64,000 nucleotides of DNA from Bacteroidales bacterium (GTDB lineage Bacteria > Bacteroidota > Bacteroidia > Bacteroidales > Tenuifilaceae), in contig JACJXD010000001.1 in assembly GCA_020636845.1 (NCBI GenBank), positions 62,001-126,000 on the forward strand, read 5' to 3'. The translations under genes and the position numbers were made by a program. Below are positions 44,542 through 53,425 of this stretch, piece by piece. The notes beneath the pieces are model-generated. The model saw only the letters and a list, made by a program, of their open reading frames with translations, had not been told where the DNA came from and did no database searches. Position 1 is the stretch's first letter, and every line of letters starts with the position of its first letter.

Positions 44542-45609
44542 TTAGTCTTTAATAAATTTGAGTCCTTTGGGAAGACCTAAATCTTCACCGTTGGGCCCTT
44601 TATACTTATCGTCGGGATTATACTCCACACCAATTTTTTTGAGTAACGGCTCAATATCGGTTTGGTGCATTTGAAGCCCCATTTTCCAAGGGTCGAAACC
44701 CAAAACAATCCCGGCAACTTCCTCGTAGGATAAAACCGGAATACCTTCGCCGTTAGCACCATAGGTTTTTCCTTCCATTTCTTCCAGCGCGTATTGCCAC
44801 CTATCCATAAAGTAGTTACATCCCGGGCAGTTGGTTATAATTAAATCGGGTTTATATGGCTCCATGGAAGCGAACTTCTTTTTAGATGCAGAAATAGAGT
44901 AACCCCTGTTTGCCTGAACAAAGTATTGACGAAAACCGAAACCGCAGCAATGCCTACGTTCTGGATAGTCGATAACTTCTCCGCCAAATGTCTCAACCAA
45001 TCCGGCGAGAACCTGAGGGTACTCTGCACCTCCAACACCTTTGCTGGGAAACATTTTTGAATAGTGACAACCTATGTGATCAACAACCTTCAGTGGTTCC
45101 CCGGTTTCTTTATTTACCAAACGGTACTTTGCCTTTGCGGCTATTTCGTTACGGAATTTGTAAATTACATCGCTGGTATGAACCAAATTAGCGGGTTCTT
45201 CAAATTCTCTTCCTGTTGCTTTGCGTAGGTAATCGCGGGTTCTTTGTTTTTCCTCCGGAAAATGGTGCCATGTATCCAAAATTTCGGAGTAAATTCCGAA
45301 TGAGGTAACGCACGATGGCGTATAGTTTTCGTATCCGTTTTCGCGCATTAATGCAAAGTTCCGGGCAACTACGGTTTGAATTGTTGAAAATGGAACAACT
45401 TCGGTATGATATGCAATGCCCGTACAGGTTGTATGATTAGGGTCTTCGTAAACATCCTTACCAAGAACATCGCGTAGAATTTTAAGATAAGCAGTATCGC
45501 TTCCGGGGAAGAAAGTTTGCCTTATACAACTCCGAACAAAGTAAAACTTGTCGTCGGCAATTTCCTTTTGATATTCACTCCAAATTTTCTTTTTTCCTTC
45601 TTTTTTCAT
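44542..45609 (-). CDS. HdrB-like CCG-domain protein
   Basis: A 355-residue cytoplasmic protein of the heterodisulfide reductase subunit B group. The C-terminal CCG domain is complete (HIGCHYSKMF, RHCCGFGFRQYF, NCPGCNYF). In the N-terminal one the central pair is TTCTGIAYH, so one cysteine of CCG is replaced by Thr, with other ligands in RSCIRQTF and PSCVTSFG. In methanogen HdrB both domains hold noncubane clusters; here one site is altered, which suggests a changed substrate. The gene follows the HdrC-like gene after 12 bases. Confidence 0.87.
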   Translation of the reverse strand: MKKEGKKKIWSEYQKEIADDKFYFVRSCIRQTFFPGSDTAYLKILRDVLGKDVYEDPNHTTCTGIAYHTEVVPFSTIQTVVARNFALMRENGYENYTPSCVTSFGIYSEILDTWHHFPEEKQRTRDYLRKATGREFEEPANLVHTSDVIYKFRNEIAAKAKYRLVNKETGEPLKVVDHIGCHYSKMFPSKGVGGAEYPQVLAGLVETFGGEVIDYPERRHCCGFGFRQYFVQANRGYSISASKKKFASMEPYKPDLIITNCPGCNYFMDRWQYALEEMEGKTYGANGEGIPVLSYEEVAGIVLGFDPWKMGLQMHQTDIEPLLKKIGVEYNPDDKYKGPNGEDLGLPKGLKFIKD

Positions 45610-45621
45610 TGTAAGTCTTAC

Positions 45622-46341
45622 TTATTTTCGGTTGTGTTTATTGGGCGTGTTGTAGGTATAAACGTGTCTGAAGTAGGTTGACGATTTGCTTGTTTTTTCT
45701 CCGATGTCAAGATTCATTTCCTCCGCCTTTTTGGCAGAATTGTTTTCAATTTTATCAAACCAATCTATTCCGCCTGTTACTTCAAAAATCTTTTCGAGTT
45801 CATCCAAATTCTCCTTGGCGATGTTACGCATTGCGCCGGGACCATCGCCTTTATAGTTTGCTCCAACCTTGGCAAGAACCTTTTCCCTGTTATCGCGAAC
45901 CCATTGCCAAACCGGTCCCAATTCGGGAAACATGCTTAATTCTGTATGGTCGAAATGAACGCAGTACCCTGTTTCCAGAATGGAATTGCCAAGCATACGT
46001 TTTAGCGATAGTTGCTGGCGTCCTTTTTCCGATTCTATAAAATATCCTTTTTCGATGGATAGCCCTCTTAATGCCTGAACAACCAATCCCGGTGCGTTAT
46101 TTCTGGGGCAACGGGTTTTACAGCTCATACACTCCCCACAGTACCAAATAGTATCGCTTTTTAGCAGGCCTTCAATAATAGAATCGTCGCGGGTTTGAAC
46201 CATGTTAACAATGCTGCGGGGTTCGTAGTCGTAAACTTCGGCAGCCGGACAAATGGCCGTACACGTGCCGCAGTTAATACAACCGTTAATACCTTCCACA
46301 AAGCGAACATCGTTGTTTAATTTATCGAATAGTGCACCCAT
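45622..46341 (-). CDS. HdrC-like Fe-S protein
   Basis: A 239-residue HdrC homologue with two [4Fe-4S] motifs (CINCGTCTAICPAAE, CGECMSCKTRCPRN) at residues about 20-95 and a helical tail of 140 residues. It is the first gene of Hdr cluster I and works as electron conduit to the HdrB-like subunit encoded next. A TAAATTTG box on the minus strand (46386-46379) is a possible -7 element 38 bases upstream of the start; no -33 partner is obvious. Confidence 0.9.
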   Translation of the reverse strand: MGALFDKLNNDVRFVEGINGCINCGTCTAICPAAEVYDYEPRSIVNMVQTRDDSIIEGLLKSDTIWYCGECMSCKTRCPRNNAPGLVVQALRGLSIEKGYFIESEKGRQQLSLKRMLGNSILETGYCVHFDHTELSMFPELGPVWQWVRDNREKVLAKVGANYKGDGPGAMRNIAKENLDELEKIFEVTGGIDWFDKIENNSAKKAEEMNLDIGEKTSKSSTYFRHVYTYNTPNKHNRK

Positions 46342-46556
46342 AGTGCAAATTTTATGGTTTAAGTTAGATTATACCTAGCAAATTTATCAAAATATCTTTA
46401 CGGAGATATGGTTTTTCCCTCTTATGGTTGATTTATTGAAATTTAACTCTTAGTGATTAAGCGCCTTATTAATGTAATTTTTATTGTGTCTAAATACATA
46501 TTGCTATTTGTTTAGTTAACGCATAAAGTTAATTTCGTAACCAAAATGATAATAGT

Positions 46557-47591
46557 ATGCTCGATTTTTCAAATACTTCTATAAATGAGGTGATTGCTCA
46601 TACGGTAGGGGGTTCTGACGATGACTTAGTTCTATCTGCCAGTACCATTAATTTAAATGATAGTTTATTGGCTAACCTGTTAAATGATTATTTTTTAGGT
46701 AGTTTTAAAGGAGCCGGATTTTATTCGTTGCATCACGATTCCGAATTGAACCTTAACGAAATTTATAGTTATTGTAAGGATTACTTTCAGGGTGAAATCG
46801 ATTTTATAGATTTTTCCCGACGGGTGGCTAATCATCTAAAGCACGTTTCTACGCATCCTAATATAAAAAGTGGAGAGTTGTATATTGCGTCATTCAGCGA
46901 TATGGTAGTGGATGATGAGCTGGTTGATGGTATTGGAATATTTAAGTCGGAGAGCAAGGAGCGATTTTTAAAGGTTAATAGGGGTGCCAGCATTAGTGTT
47001 TCCTGTGAGTTTGGAGCTAGTCCTCGAAAACTCGATAAGGGATGTTTGGTGTTTAATACCGAGCAGGAGTTGGGCTTTAAGTTATGTGTTGTTGACAATA
47101 CAAACCGTGATGAAGCAAAGTATTGGCTTAACGATTTTTTAAGGGCAAAACCGCGTAACGACGATTTTTATCAAACTAAGCAGGCTATAAACCTTTGCCG
47201 TGAGTTTGTTCAGGAGGTGGTGAAACCCGAAAATCAGTTTCCCATGGTTGAGCAAGCCGACTTGCTTTGTAAGTCACGCGATTTCTTTAAGGTAAATGAT
47301 GTGTTTAAGCAGGATGAGTTTGAAGAGGAAGTAATACAAAAGCCCGAAATGGTTGAAGCCTTTAGGGATTTCAAACAGAAGTATGAAGTTGAGCAGGGCT
47401 TTAATATTCCCGATGGGTTTAAAATATCGACCGATGCAACTCGCCAATCGCAGAAGTTTTTCAAGAGTATTATAAAACTCGACAGAAATTTTCATGTTTA
47501 CATTCATGGTTCACGCGAGAGGGTTGAGCGTGGCTTTGACGCCGATGCCGGGTTAAACTATTATAAGTTGTATTTCGATCAGGAAAGTTAA
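46557..47591 (+). CDS. Nucleoid-associated protein (37-kDa NdpA/YejK family)
   Basis: A 344-residue protein of the YejK/NdpA family, first found in nucleoid preparations of E. coli. Matches include the N-terminal NTSINEVIAHTVGG, the central GELYIASFSDMVVDDELVDGIGIFKSESKERFLKV and the C-terminal FKSIIKLDRNFHVYIHGSRERVERGFD. Its exact role is unclear; DNA association is likely. It is divergent from Hdr cluster I and interrupts the redox island. Confidence 0.85.
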   Translation: MLDFSNTSINEVIAHTVGGSDDDLVLSASTINLNDSLLANLLNDYFLGSFKGAGFYSLHHDSELNLNEIYSYCKDYFQGEIDFIDFSRRVANHLKHVSTHPNIKSGELYIASFSDMVVDDELVDGIGIFKSESKERFLKVNRGASISVSCEFGASPRKLDKGCLVFNTEQELGFKLCVVDNTNRDEAKYWLNDFLRAKPRNDDFYQTKQAINLCREFVQEVVKPENQFPMVEQADLLCKSRDFFKVNDVFKQDEFEEEVIQKPEMVEAFRDFKQKYEVEQGFNIPDGFKISTDATRQSQKFFKSIIKLDRNFHVYIHGSRERVERGFDADAGLNYYKLYFDQES

Positions 47592-47686
47592 AGCGCCTGT
47601 TATATAGAATTTTCATGATTCTTTTAAGTGTAAATAAGCATAGGTTTAAATTTGTAAAGATTGAATAACCTAATAGGCTGTTTTTC

Positions 47687-49003
47687 ATGAAAACCGAAGA
47701 AGGGTTAAAACGAGAAATTGGAACCGTAGGGCTTACTGCTAATATTATAAATTTGGTTGTTGGTTCGGGAATTTTTGTACTACCTGCTATGGTTAGCGAA
47801 GGTCTTGGTTCGGCCGGAATACTTGCATACCTTTTTTGCGGTTTCCTTATTACGCTAATTATGCTTTGCTTCGCAGAAGCGGGAAGTAAAATAACGGTTA
47901 CGGGAGGTGCATACACGTATATAGAAAGAGCGTTTGGCAAGTATTTTGGATTTTTAACTACCAACCTGTTGATATTTGGAACTTCGTTAATGGCAACAGC
48001 TGCGGTAGCCAATGCCCTTGTAGATACTCTTGCGTACTTAATGCCGATTTTTCACGATACATATTTTCGTGTAGGTTTCCTAATATTGATATTTACGGGG
48101 CTTACCGTTGTAAATGTTGTTGGCGTAAAGCAGGGTATAACGCTGGTTAAGTTTACCACAATTGCAAAGTTATCTCCGTTAATATTATTGGTTTTGTGGG
48201 GTGTAACACGCATAGTTCCTTCGAATTTATCGTGGCAAAGTTCACCCGCAGTAAACGATGTTGCAAAGGTTTCGCTATTGCTGTTCTTTGCTTTTCAGGG
48301 TGCAGAAAGTAGCCTAAGCGTTGGGGGCGAGGTTCGTAATCCGCGCAAAACGGTACCTAAGGCTATCTTGTTTGGATTTTTGGTCATTTTGTTGCTGTAC
48401 ATTTCAATACAACTTGTTTCGCAAGGGATTTTGGGAAATAGTTTTTCCAGTTATACCGATGCACCTTTAGCCGAAGTTGCCAAGCGTGTTATGGGGCCTT
48501 TCGGGGTAACCTTAATGATTCTTGGTGCTGCAATATCGATGTTTGGCTATTTAAGCGGAGATACGCTGAATATGCCTCGTGTGCTGTTTCGCACGGCCAA
48601 GGATAGAATTATACCCATAAAATCTTTGGCAAAGGTTCATCCGAAATTTGCCACGCCATACGTGGCTGTAATTGCCTATACTGTCTTGGGTTGTTTTTTT
48701 GCAATAACAGGGGAGTTTAAACAGTTGGCAATTTTATCGTCTTCGTCGGTGTTGCTGGTTTACATGGGGGTGGCTTTGTCCGTTTTAAAGTTGAGATTGC
48801 ACGAAAAGCCCAATCAGAAAACTTTTAGAATTCCAGGAGGGTTTATTGTCCCAATTCTTGCTGTCGTTACAATACTCTGGTTTTTATCAAGTTTAACATG
48901 GCAGGAAATAGTAGGAATACTTATCGCTTTGGTAATTCTAAGCTTAATATACTTTTTGCTTAGGTTGTTTAAATTAAATACTGGAAACTCTTCAAATATT
49001 TAA
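47687..49003 (+). CDS. APC superfamily amino acid permease
   Basis: A 438-residue transporter with 12 expected membrane helices. The helix 1 substrate motif reads VVGSGIFVLPAMVS and the helix 6 region FFAFQGAESSLSVGGEVRNPRKTVPKA, both classical for amino acid/polyamine/cation permeases. It could import amino acids for the aminotransferase-Kor pathway; the specificity cannot be told. A TAAATTTG box at 47647-47654 may be its -7 element. Confidence 0.92.
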   Translation: MKTEEGLKREIGTVGLTANIINLVVGSGIFVLPAMVSEGLGSAGILAYLFCGFLITLIMLCFAEAGSKITVTGGAYTYIERAFGKYFGFLTTNLLIFGTSLMATAAVANALVDTLAYLMPIFHDTYFRVGFLILIFTGLTVVNVVGVKQGITLVKFTTIAKLSPLILLVLWGVTRIVPSNLSWQSSPAVNDVAKVSLLLFFAFQGAESSLSVGGEVRNPRKTVPKAILFGFLVILLLYISIQLVSQGILGNSFSSYTDAPLAEVAKRVMGPFGVTLMILGAAISMFGYLSGDTLNMPRVLFRTAKDRIIPIKSLAKVHPKFATPYVAVIAYTVLGCFFAITGEFKQLAILSSSSVLLVYMGVALSVLKLRLHEKPNQKTFRIPGGFIVPILAVVTILWFLSSLTWQEIVGILIALVILSLIYFLLRLFKLNTGNSSNI

Positions 49004-49091
49004 ATTTTATTGTTCATTAATTCTTTAGTGTTTTTTTGAATGCACATTTTACTTTTTGTGTAACTTGTGTGTACATTTTAATTCTATAAGT

Positions 49092-49805
49092 ATGAGATCA
49101 ACTGCTAGTTTTAGGATTTACTCAATCCTTCTTTTTGTTTTTTTCTTATTTACTACAAGTTGTAGTAAAGATGATTCTTCTGATAGTTTTGTTGATTATA
49201 CGGGTCAAGTTGGAACGGTGACCGATGCCGATGGAAATGTGTACAACACAATAGGTATTGGCGGACAGATATGGATGGCTGAAAATCTTAAAGTTACCCA
49301 TTATCGGAATGGCGATCCTATTGATAATGTTCCCGATTATACAATATGGTATGTTTCCTATTCCGGTGCTTATTGTGATTATAATGGAGATGAGGGAATT
49401 TCCAATACTTATGGTAAATTGTACAATTGGTATGCGGTAACCGATAGTCGGGGAATTGCACCTGATGGTTGGCATGTTGCAACCAATGACGAGTGGACAA
49501 CACTGGTAACTTATTTGGGCGGAAAAGATGCTGTAGGAATAAAATTAAAGGAGGAAGGAACTACACATTGGGCTAGTCCAAATGCAAATGCTTCAAACAG
49601 TAGTGGATTTTCTGCGCTGCCTGGAGGGCAACGAATTAACATGGGGTATTTTTTTTATTTGAACGAGAGTGGATACTGGTGGACTAGTTCTAGTTTTTCT
49701 TCGTTCGGCTACTATTGGGGATTAAGTTACGATAGCGATACAATTACAAGTTATGCGGGAATAAAGCAAATGGGACTATCTGTAAGGTGTATCAAGGATA
49801 AGTAG
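49092..49805 (+). CDS. FISUMP-domain lipoprotein
   Basis: From the ATG at 49092 the protein has 237 residues. A lipoprotein signal ends FLFTTSC, so it is anchored to a membrane and probably surface-exposed. The rest is a Fibrobacter-type major paralogous domain (FISUMP): GTVTDADGNVYNTIGIGGQIWMAENLKVTHYRNG, YNWYAVTD, GWHVATNDEWTTLVTYLGG and a C-terminal WWTSSSFSS...YAGIKQMGLSVRCIKD. The family is common in Bacteroidota, with unknown function. Confidence 0.92.
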   Translation: MRSTASFRIYSILLFVFFLFTTSCSKDDSSDSFVDYTGQVGTVTDADGNVYNTIGIGGQIWMAENLKVTHYRNGDPIDNVPDYTIWYVSYSGAYCDYNGDEGISNTYGKLYNWYAVTDSRGIAPDGWHVATNDEWTTLVTYLGGKDAVGIKLKEEGTTHWASPNANASNSSGFSALPGGQRINMGYFFYLNESGYWWTSSSFSSFGYYWGLSYDSDTITSYAGIKQMGLSVRCIKDK

Positions 49806-49878
49806 AACTTTATGTTTAATGGGTTTCCCAAGTTATTGTTTGATTTTGTAATTGCAAAGAACTTTTAATTATACCTAT

Positions 49879-50550
49879 ATGAACACTCAAAGCGAGCATT
49901 TAAAAAATTTACAGGAAGTTAGGTCAACAATGGAACGTTCGTCCCGATTCCTTTCGCTTAGCGGCTTTTCCGGAATATTTGCGGGGTTGTTTGCTTTGTT
50001 AGGCGTGCTGGTTGTTTACATTTATCAGCAGGATTTTTTCTATGGAAAAAACATCACGCAGGGTATCTTTTTGGACGAAACCATGCTTAGTCCGAACGAA
50101 GTTAATGGGTTAATAGCATTTCTGTTTTTCGATGCCTTATTTATACTGATTTTTGCCCTCGTTATGGCTGTTTATTTTGCTATGCGCAATGTGCGCAAAA
50201 ATGGGTTGCCCGTATGGGATAGCATAGCAAAGCGAATGCTTGTAAGTTTATTTATTCCGCTGGTAACGGGAGGTGTTTTTTGTTTTGTGTTAATGCACCA
50301 TCACCTTATATATCTAATAGCACCGTCAACGTTGGTGTTCTACGGGTTATCGCTGGTAAGTGCTAGCAAATATACTCTTAGTAACGTGCGTTATTTGGGC
50401 ATAGCCGAAGTTATTCTTGGGTTAATAGCCATGTTTTATACCACTTACGGTTTAATTATATGGGCGGTTGGCTTTGGTGTACTACATGTTATTTATGGTC
50501 TGTCGATGTTCGGAAAATACGAGAAAAATATAATACAGGCTAAAGAATAG
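49879..50550 (+). CDS. Hypothetical membrane protein upstream of creD
   Basis: From the ATG at 49879 the protein has 223 residues and about five hydrophobic helices (SGIFAGLFALLGVLVVYIY, IAFLFFDALFILIFALVMAVYF, MLVSLFIPLVTGGVFCFVL and others). The N-terminus is a short polar helix (QSEHLKNLQEVRSTMERSSRF). No family identified. It precedes creD by 89 bases in the same direction and may be functionally linked to it. Confidence 0.65.
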   Translation: MNTQSEHLKNLQEVRSTMERSSRFLSLSGFSGIFAGLFALLGVLVVYIYQQDFFYGKNITQGIFLDETMLSPNEVNGLIAFLFFDALFILIFALVMAVYFAMRNVRKNGLPVWDSIAKRMLVSLFIPLVTGGVFCFVLMHHHLIYLIAPSTLVFYGLSLVSASKYTLSNVRYLGIAEVILGLIAMFYTTYGLIIWAVGFGVLHVIYGLSMFGKYEKNIIQAKE

Positions 50551-50639
50551 CATATTTTAATTATTTAAGAAGCTTGCCGTTATAAATAATTTAAAGTTTT
50601 GCGTTATCCATAAGTTGAAACCATAATAAAACATTGCTT

Positions 50640-51965
50640 ATGACTGAAAAAAAACAAAACTTTTTGGAAAGGAATGCGGTGGTAATCAAAATTGCAGCAA
50701 TTGCTTTTTTAATTCTACTGTTACTAATTCCAATGGCAATGGTTCGTTCCTTGGTAATGGAGCGGCGAGGCAGACAAATTGAGGCCACAAAGGAAATTAC
50801 CTCGAAGTGGGGAAATGAGCAATGCGTTACAGGTCCCATTTTAACAATTCCCTTCAAAACGTACAATGTCGATAAGGAGACAAATAAAACGGTTGTAAGC
50901 GAGCATCTTGCTTATTTTTTACCCGAGAAGTTACGCATTAATGGAATGTTGAATCCTAGTGTACGTCGTAGAGGAATTTTTAAGGTTGCTGTGTATAGTT
51001 CTACCATTGAAGTTGAGGGATATTTTAAATCTCCCGTTACGGATTTTAGCGATGGTGCCGATATCGATTTAAAAGGAGCATACATAACAGTTGGCATTTC
51101 CGATTTAAGGGGAATTAAGGAGTCGGTTTCTTTTAATTGGGAAGGAATTCCCTTGAATTGTGAACCGGGAAGCAGAATTATTCAAATGATAAAATCCGGA
51201 GTAACGGTTAATGGCTTATTTTCGAAAGAATTGGGAACTCAGAATATTCATTTTTCGTTTAAAATGTCCTTAAACGGTTCGGAAAACATAAAGTTTGTAC
51301 CTGTAGGCAGGGAGACAGATGTGTTGTTGAAATCTTCATGGAATAATCCCAGTTTCGATGGCGCTTTTTTGCCGGCAGACAGAGAGGTGAGCGATAGTGG
51401 TTTTGTTGCAAAGTGGAAAGTACTGGAACTTAACCGAAATTATCCGCAAAAATGGGTCGATAGTCAGCAAGTTTTGGACAACTCTGCCTTTGGTGTTAGT
51501 TTGCTGTTGCCCGTAGAAACTTATCAAATTACCGAACGTTCTATGAAGTATGCCATACTTTTTATCGCGCTTACCTTTATGGTATTCTTTTTTGTAGAGG
51601 TTTTACGTAAGTTAAAGGTACATCCTATTCAGTATGGTCTTGTGGGGTTGGGATTAATTCTATTTTACCTTTTGCTGCTTTCACTGTCGGAGCAAATAGG
51701 TTTTGGATATGCTTACTTAATTGCAAGCATTGCTATCGTACTAATGATAACGGGTTATTCTTATAGTATATTTAAAAATATACGTTTAACCCTGCTACTG
51801 GGTATTTTGTTAGCAGCCTTGTACTTGTTCCTGTACATCTTGTTGCAAATGCAGGATTACGCGTTGCTTATTGGTAGCATTGGCTTGTTTGTGGTGCTGA
51901 GTGTAACAATGTACTTATCGCGTAAAATAGATTGGTATTCAATTGGAAATGGGAAAAGCGAGTAA
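50640..51965 (+). CDS. creD: Inner membrane protein CreD-like
   Basis: From the ATG at 50640 the protein has 441 residues. One N-terminal membrane helix (IKIAAIAFLILLLLIPMAMV) is followed by a periplasmic domain of about 260 residues and a cluster of five or six C-terminal helices beginning at YAILFIALTFMVFFFVEVL, which matches the E. coli CreD/CET family architecture. VLRKLKVHPIQYGLVGLGLILFYLLLLSLSEQIGF is the most conserved block. Its role in envelope stress is not understood. A hairpin terminator follows, and a decayed second copy of its 5' end lies 200 bases further on. Confidence 0.92.
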   Translation: MTEKKQNFLERNAVVIKIAAIAFLILLLLIPMAMVRSLVMERRGRQIEATKEITSKWGNEQCVTGPILTIPFKTYNVDKETNKTVVSEHLAYFLPEKLRINGMLNPSVRRRGIFKVAVYSSTIEVEGYFKSPVTDFSDGADIDLKGAYITVGISDLRGIKESVSFNWEGIPLNCEPGSRIIQMIKSGVTVNGLFSKELGTQNIHFSFKMSLNGSENIKFVPVGRETDVLLKSSWNNPSFDGAFLPADREVSDSGFVAKWKVLELNRNYPQKWVDSQQVLDNSAFGVSLLLPVETYQITERSMKYAILFIALTFMVFFFVEVLRKLKVHPIQYGLVGLGLILFYLLLLSLSEQIGFGYAYLIASIAIVLMITGYSYSIFKNIRLTLLLGILLAALYLFLYILLQMQDYALLIGSIGLFVVLSVTMYLSRKIDWYSIGNGKSE

Positions 51966-51997
51966 GTAGATATTTGGCTATTAAGAGTAAAGTATAA

Positions 51998-52030
51998 AAA
52001 CGGGCAAATGTATTGCCCGTTTCCTATTTT
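51998..52030 (+). terminator. Hairpin terminator of creD
   Basis: AAACGGGCAA-ATGTA-TTGCCCGTTT stem followed by CCTATTTTATT. Located 33 bases after the creD stop. Confidence 0.8.
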
Positions 52031-52165
52031 ATTATAAGCCTAAAGTTTATTTAATGCGAGTTATATATAAATCGATATAAATAGGGTATCTTTGTAAAAA
52101 GATAAAAAGGCATGAACCTTTTTATTTACAGTTAAGTATATAAATTGCAATTTAAAGATTATTTT

Positions 52166-52388
52166 ATGACGGAGAAGAAAAGTTTTTATAGACGAAATGC
52201 TCTTGCAATTAAAATTGCAGCAGTATTGTTTTTGGCTTTATTGATATTAATTTGGCAATGGTTTCTTTCCTAGAATAGAAAGGCGATAAATTAGATTGAT
52301 ATTACATAAACTATCTCAAAGAGATAAAATTAGTAATACATTACGATTCTATTCTAAAAGAAATTCTTCGCAAAACATAAAGTTTTGA
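52166..52388 (+). pseudogene. Decayed 5' copy of creD
   Basis: An ATG frame of 35 codons (52166-52273, ends TAG) reads MTEKKSFYRRNALAIKIAAV followed by a hydrophobic tail. This aligns with the creD start MTEKKQNFLERNAVVIKIAA. The similarity goes on after the stop at DNA level (for example TGGCAATGGTT, AGGCGA, AATnCnTTAC, CAAAAC) in step with creD positions to about 50870, though with small deletions. This is best read as a tandem duplicate of creD that was truncated and frame-broken. A TATCTTTG box at 52087-52094 and the intact start mean a 35-residue membrane peptide could still be made. Confidence 0.7.
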
Positions 52389-52394
52389 CAAAAA

Positions 52395-52429
52395 TGGTTA
52401 GGCAACCAACCTCTCTTGAGGCTGGTTGT
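52395..52429 (-). terminator. Terminator of the coiled-coil protein gene
   Basis: CAACCAACCTC-TCTT-GAGGCTGGTTG hairpin with one mismatch. On the minus strand it directly follows the stop codon at 52430 and is trailed by CTAACCATTTTTG. Confidence 0.7.
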
Positions 52430-52726
52430 TTACTTATGTTTATAATTGTTTCGTGCAGAGGTAAAAGCGTCGTGTAGCGAGTTGGCTGCTTTTTCGAAAC
52501 CGTTGCGAATATCTTCCCATGAATCCGAATTGGCGTCACACATTTCTTTGAACTTCCCTTTTAACTTTTCGCCTTCAGCCTTCATTTGTCGAATGGTGTC
52601 GTCCATAGAACTGTTAATTTCTTTACTGCTATCTTTAAAGTTGTTTTCGAGGTTGTCTATCCCATTAAAAATATCGTCGAGTATTTTATGGGCTTTTTCC
52701 TGGTAGTTTTTACGATTTTGTTCCAT
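52430..52726 (-). CDS. Small helical coiled-coil protein
   Basis: A 98-residue, highly charged protein without signal or membrane segment. Nearly all of it looks helical with heptad-like spacing (ILDDIFNGIDNLENNFKDSS, IRQMKAEGEKLKGKF, GFEKAANSLHDAFTSARNN). It resembles apolipophorin/YtxH-like small stress-associated coiled coils in general features only. It is a single gene with its own terminator. Confidence 0.65.
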   Translation of the reverse strand: MEQNRKNYQEKAHKILDDIFNGIDNLENNFKDSSKEINSSMDDTIRQMKAEGEKLKGKFKEMCDANSDSWEDIRNGFEKAANSLHDAFTSARNNYKHK

Positions 52727-52793
52727 ACCTAATTTTGTTTAAAATTAACTGCAATTTAGTGATTGTTTTATTATACTTTATGTTATTTGAAGA

Positions 52794-52827
52794 CAAAAAA
52801 ATACCCGGACATTCATCGTCCGGGTAT
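52794..52827 (-). terminator. Terminator of the osmC-like gene
   Basis: ATACCCGGAC-ATTCATC-GTCCGGGTAT perfect 10-bp stem, followed on the minus strand by TTTTTTGTC. Located 17 bases after the OsmC-like stop. Confidence 0.9.
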
Positions 52828-52843
52828 AACTTCGAGTATAATG

Positions 52844-53278
52844 TTACTTTACAACCTCGGCAATAATAGTTGATTTGTTAGCCATGTTGTCGGCAATAGG
52901 ACAACGTGCTTCAACGTCACGTAAAAAAGCCTTCTTTTCTTCTTCAGTCATATCGGCATCAATTTTTACGTAACTGCGGATTTCGGTATATCCGGCACGA
53001 CCTTCGGTTGTTTTGCCCATTAGGTAATCCTTGTCGATATCACCTTCAACGCTAACTTCTATGCCGTTAAGTTTTATACGGCGTTGATTGGCAACAATAC
53101 GGCCAATGGCACAAATGCAAGCAGGAAGTGCAGTTAGAAATACTTCTAGCGGGTTAGGACCTTCGTCGTTACCACCGCCTGCTTTGGGCTGATCGATTAC
53201 AAATGGATGAGAGCATGTAACCTCGGTACGGAATGTGTGCTTAATAGAAGCACCTACTTTTATTGTTGAAATAGCCAT
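52844..53278 (-). CDS. OsmC/Ohr family protein
   Basis: A 144-residue OsmC-fold protein. The two redox cysteines are present: one in ALPACICAIGR and one in EARCPIADN. PNPLEVFLTALPACI is the family core. Such proteins reduce organic hydroperoxides or bind persulfide/thiol carriers; YhfA-like OsmC proteins are often encoded next to TusA or sulfur genes. It lies 147 bases downstream of the QmoC-like gene with no terminator between, so it may be the last gene of Hdr cluster II (inference). Confidence 0.88.
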   Translation of the reverse strand: MAISTIKVGASIKHTFRTEVTCSHPFVIDQPKAGGGNDEGPNPLEVFLTALPACICAIGRIVANQRRIKLNGIEVSVEGDIDKDYLMGKTTEGRAGYTEIRSYVKIDADMTEEEKKAFLRDVEARCPIADNMANKSTIIAEVVK

Positions 53279-53425
53279 AACTTAAATAATTTAGTAAACA
53301 ACGTTTTTAAAAATTTAATTTTCAATGTTAAAACAATAACAGTAAAGTTCGGTTCAATAGTGTTTATTAATATAGCCGATTTTAAGGTATATTAACATTC
53401 AGGGTTATGTTTCAAAATGCCAAGC

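Noticed and set aside
47470..48012. 180-codon minus-strand frame opposite the APC permease gene
   Set aside because: Lies fully antisense to the permease and the end of the nucleoid-associated protein gene; proline- and basic-rich translation without a recognisable family.
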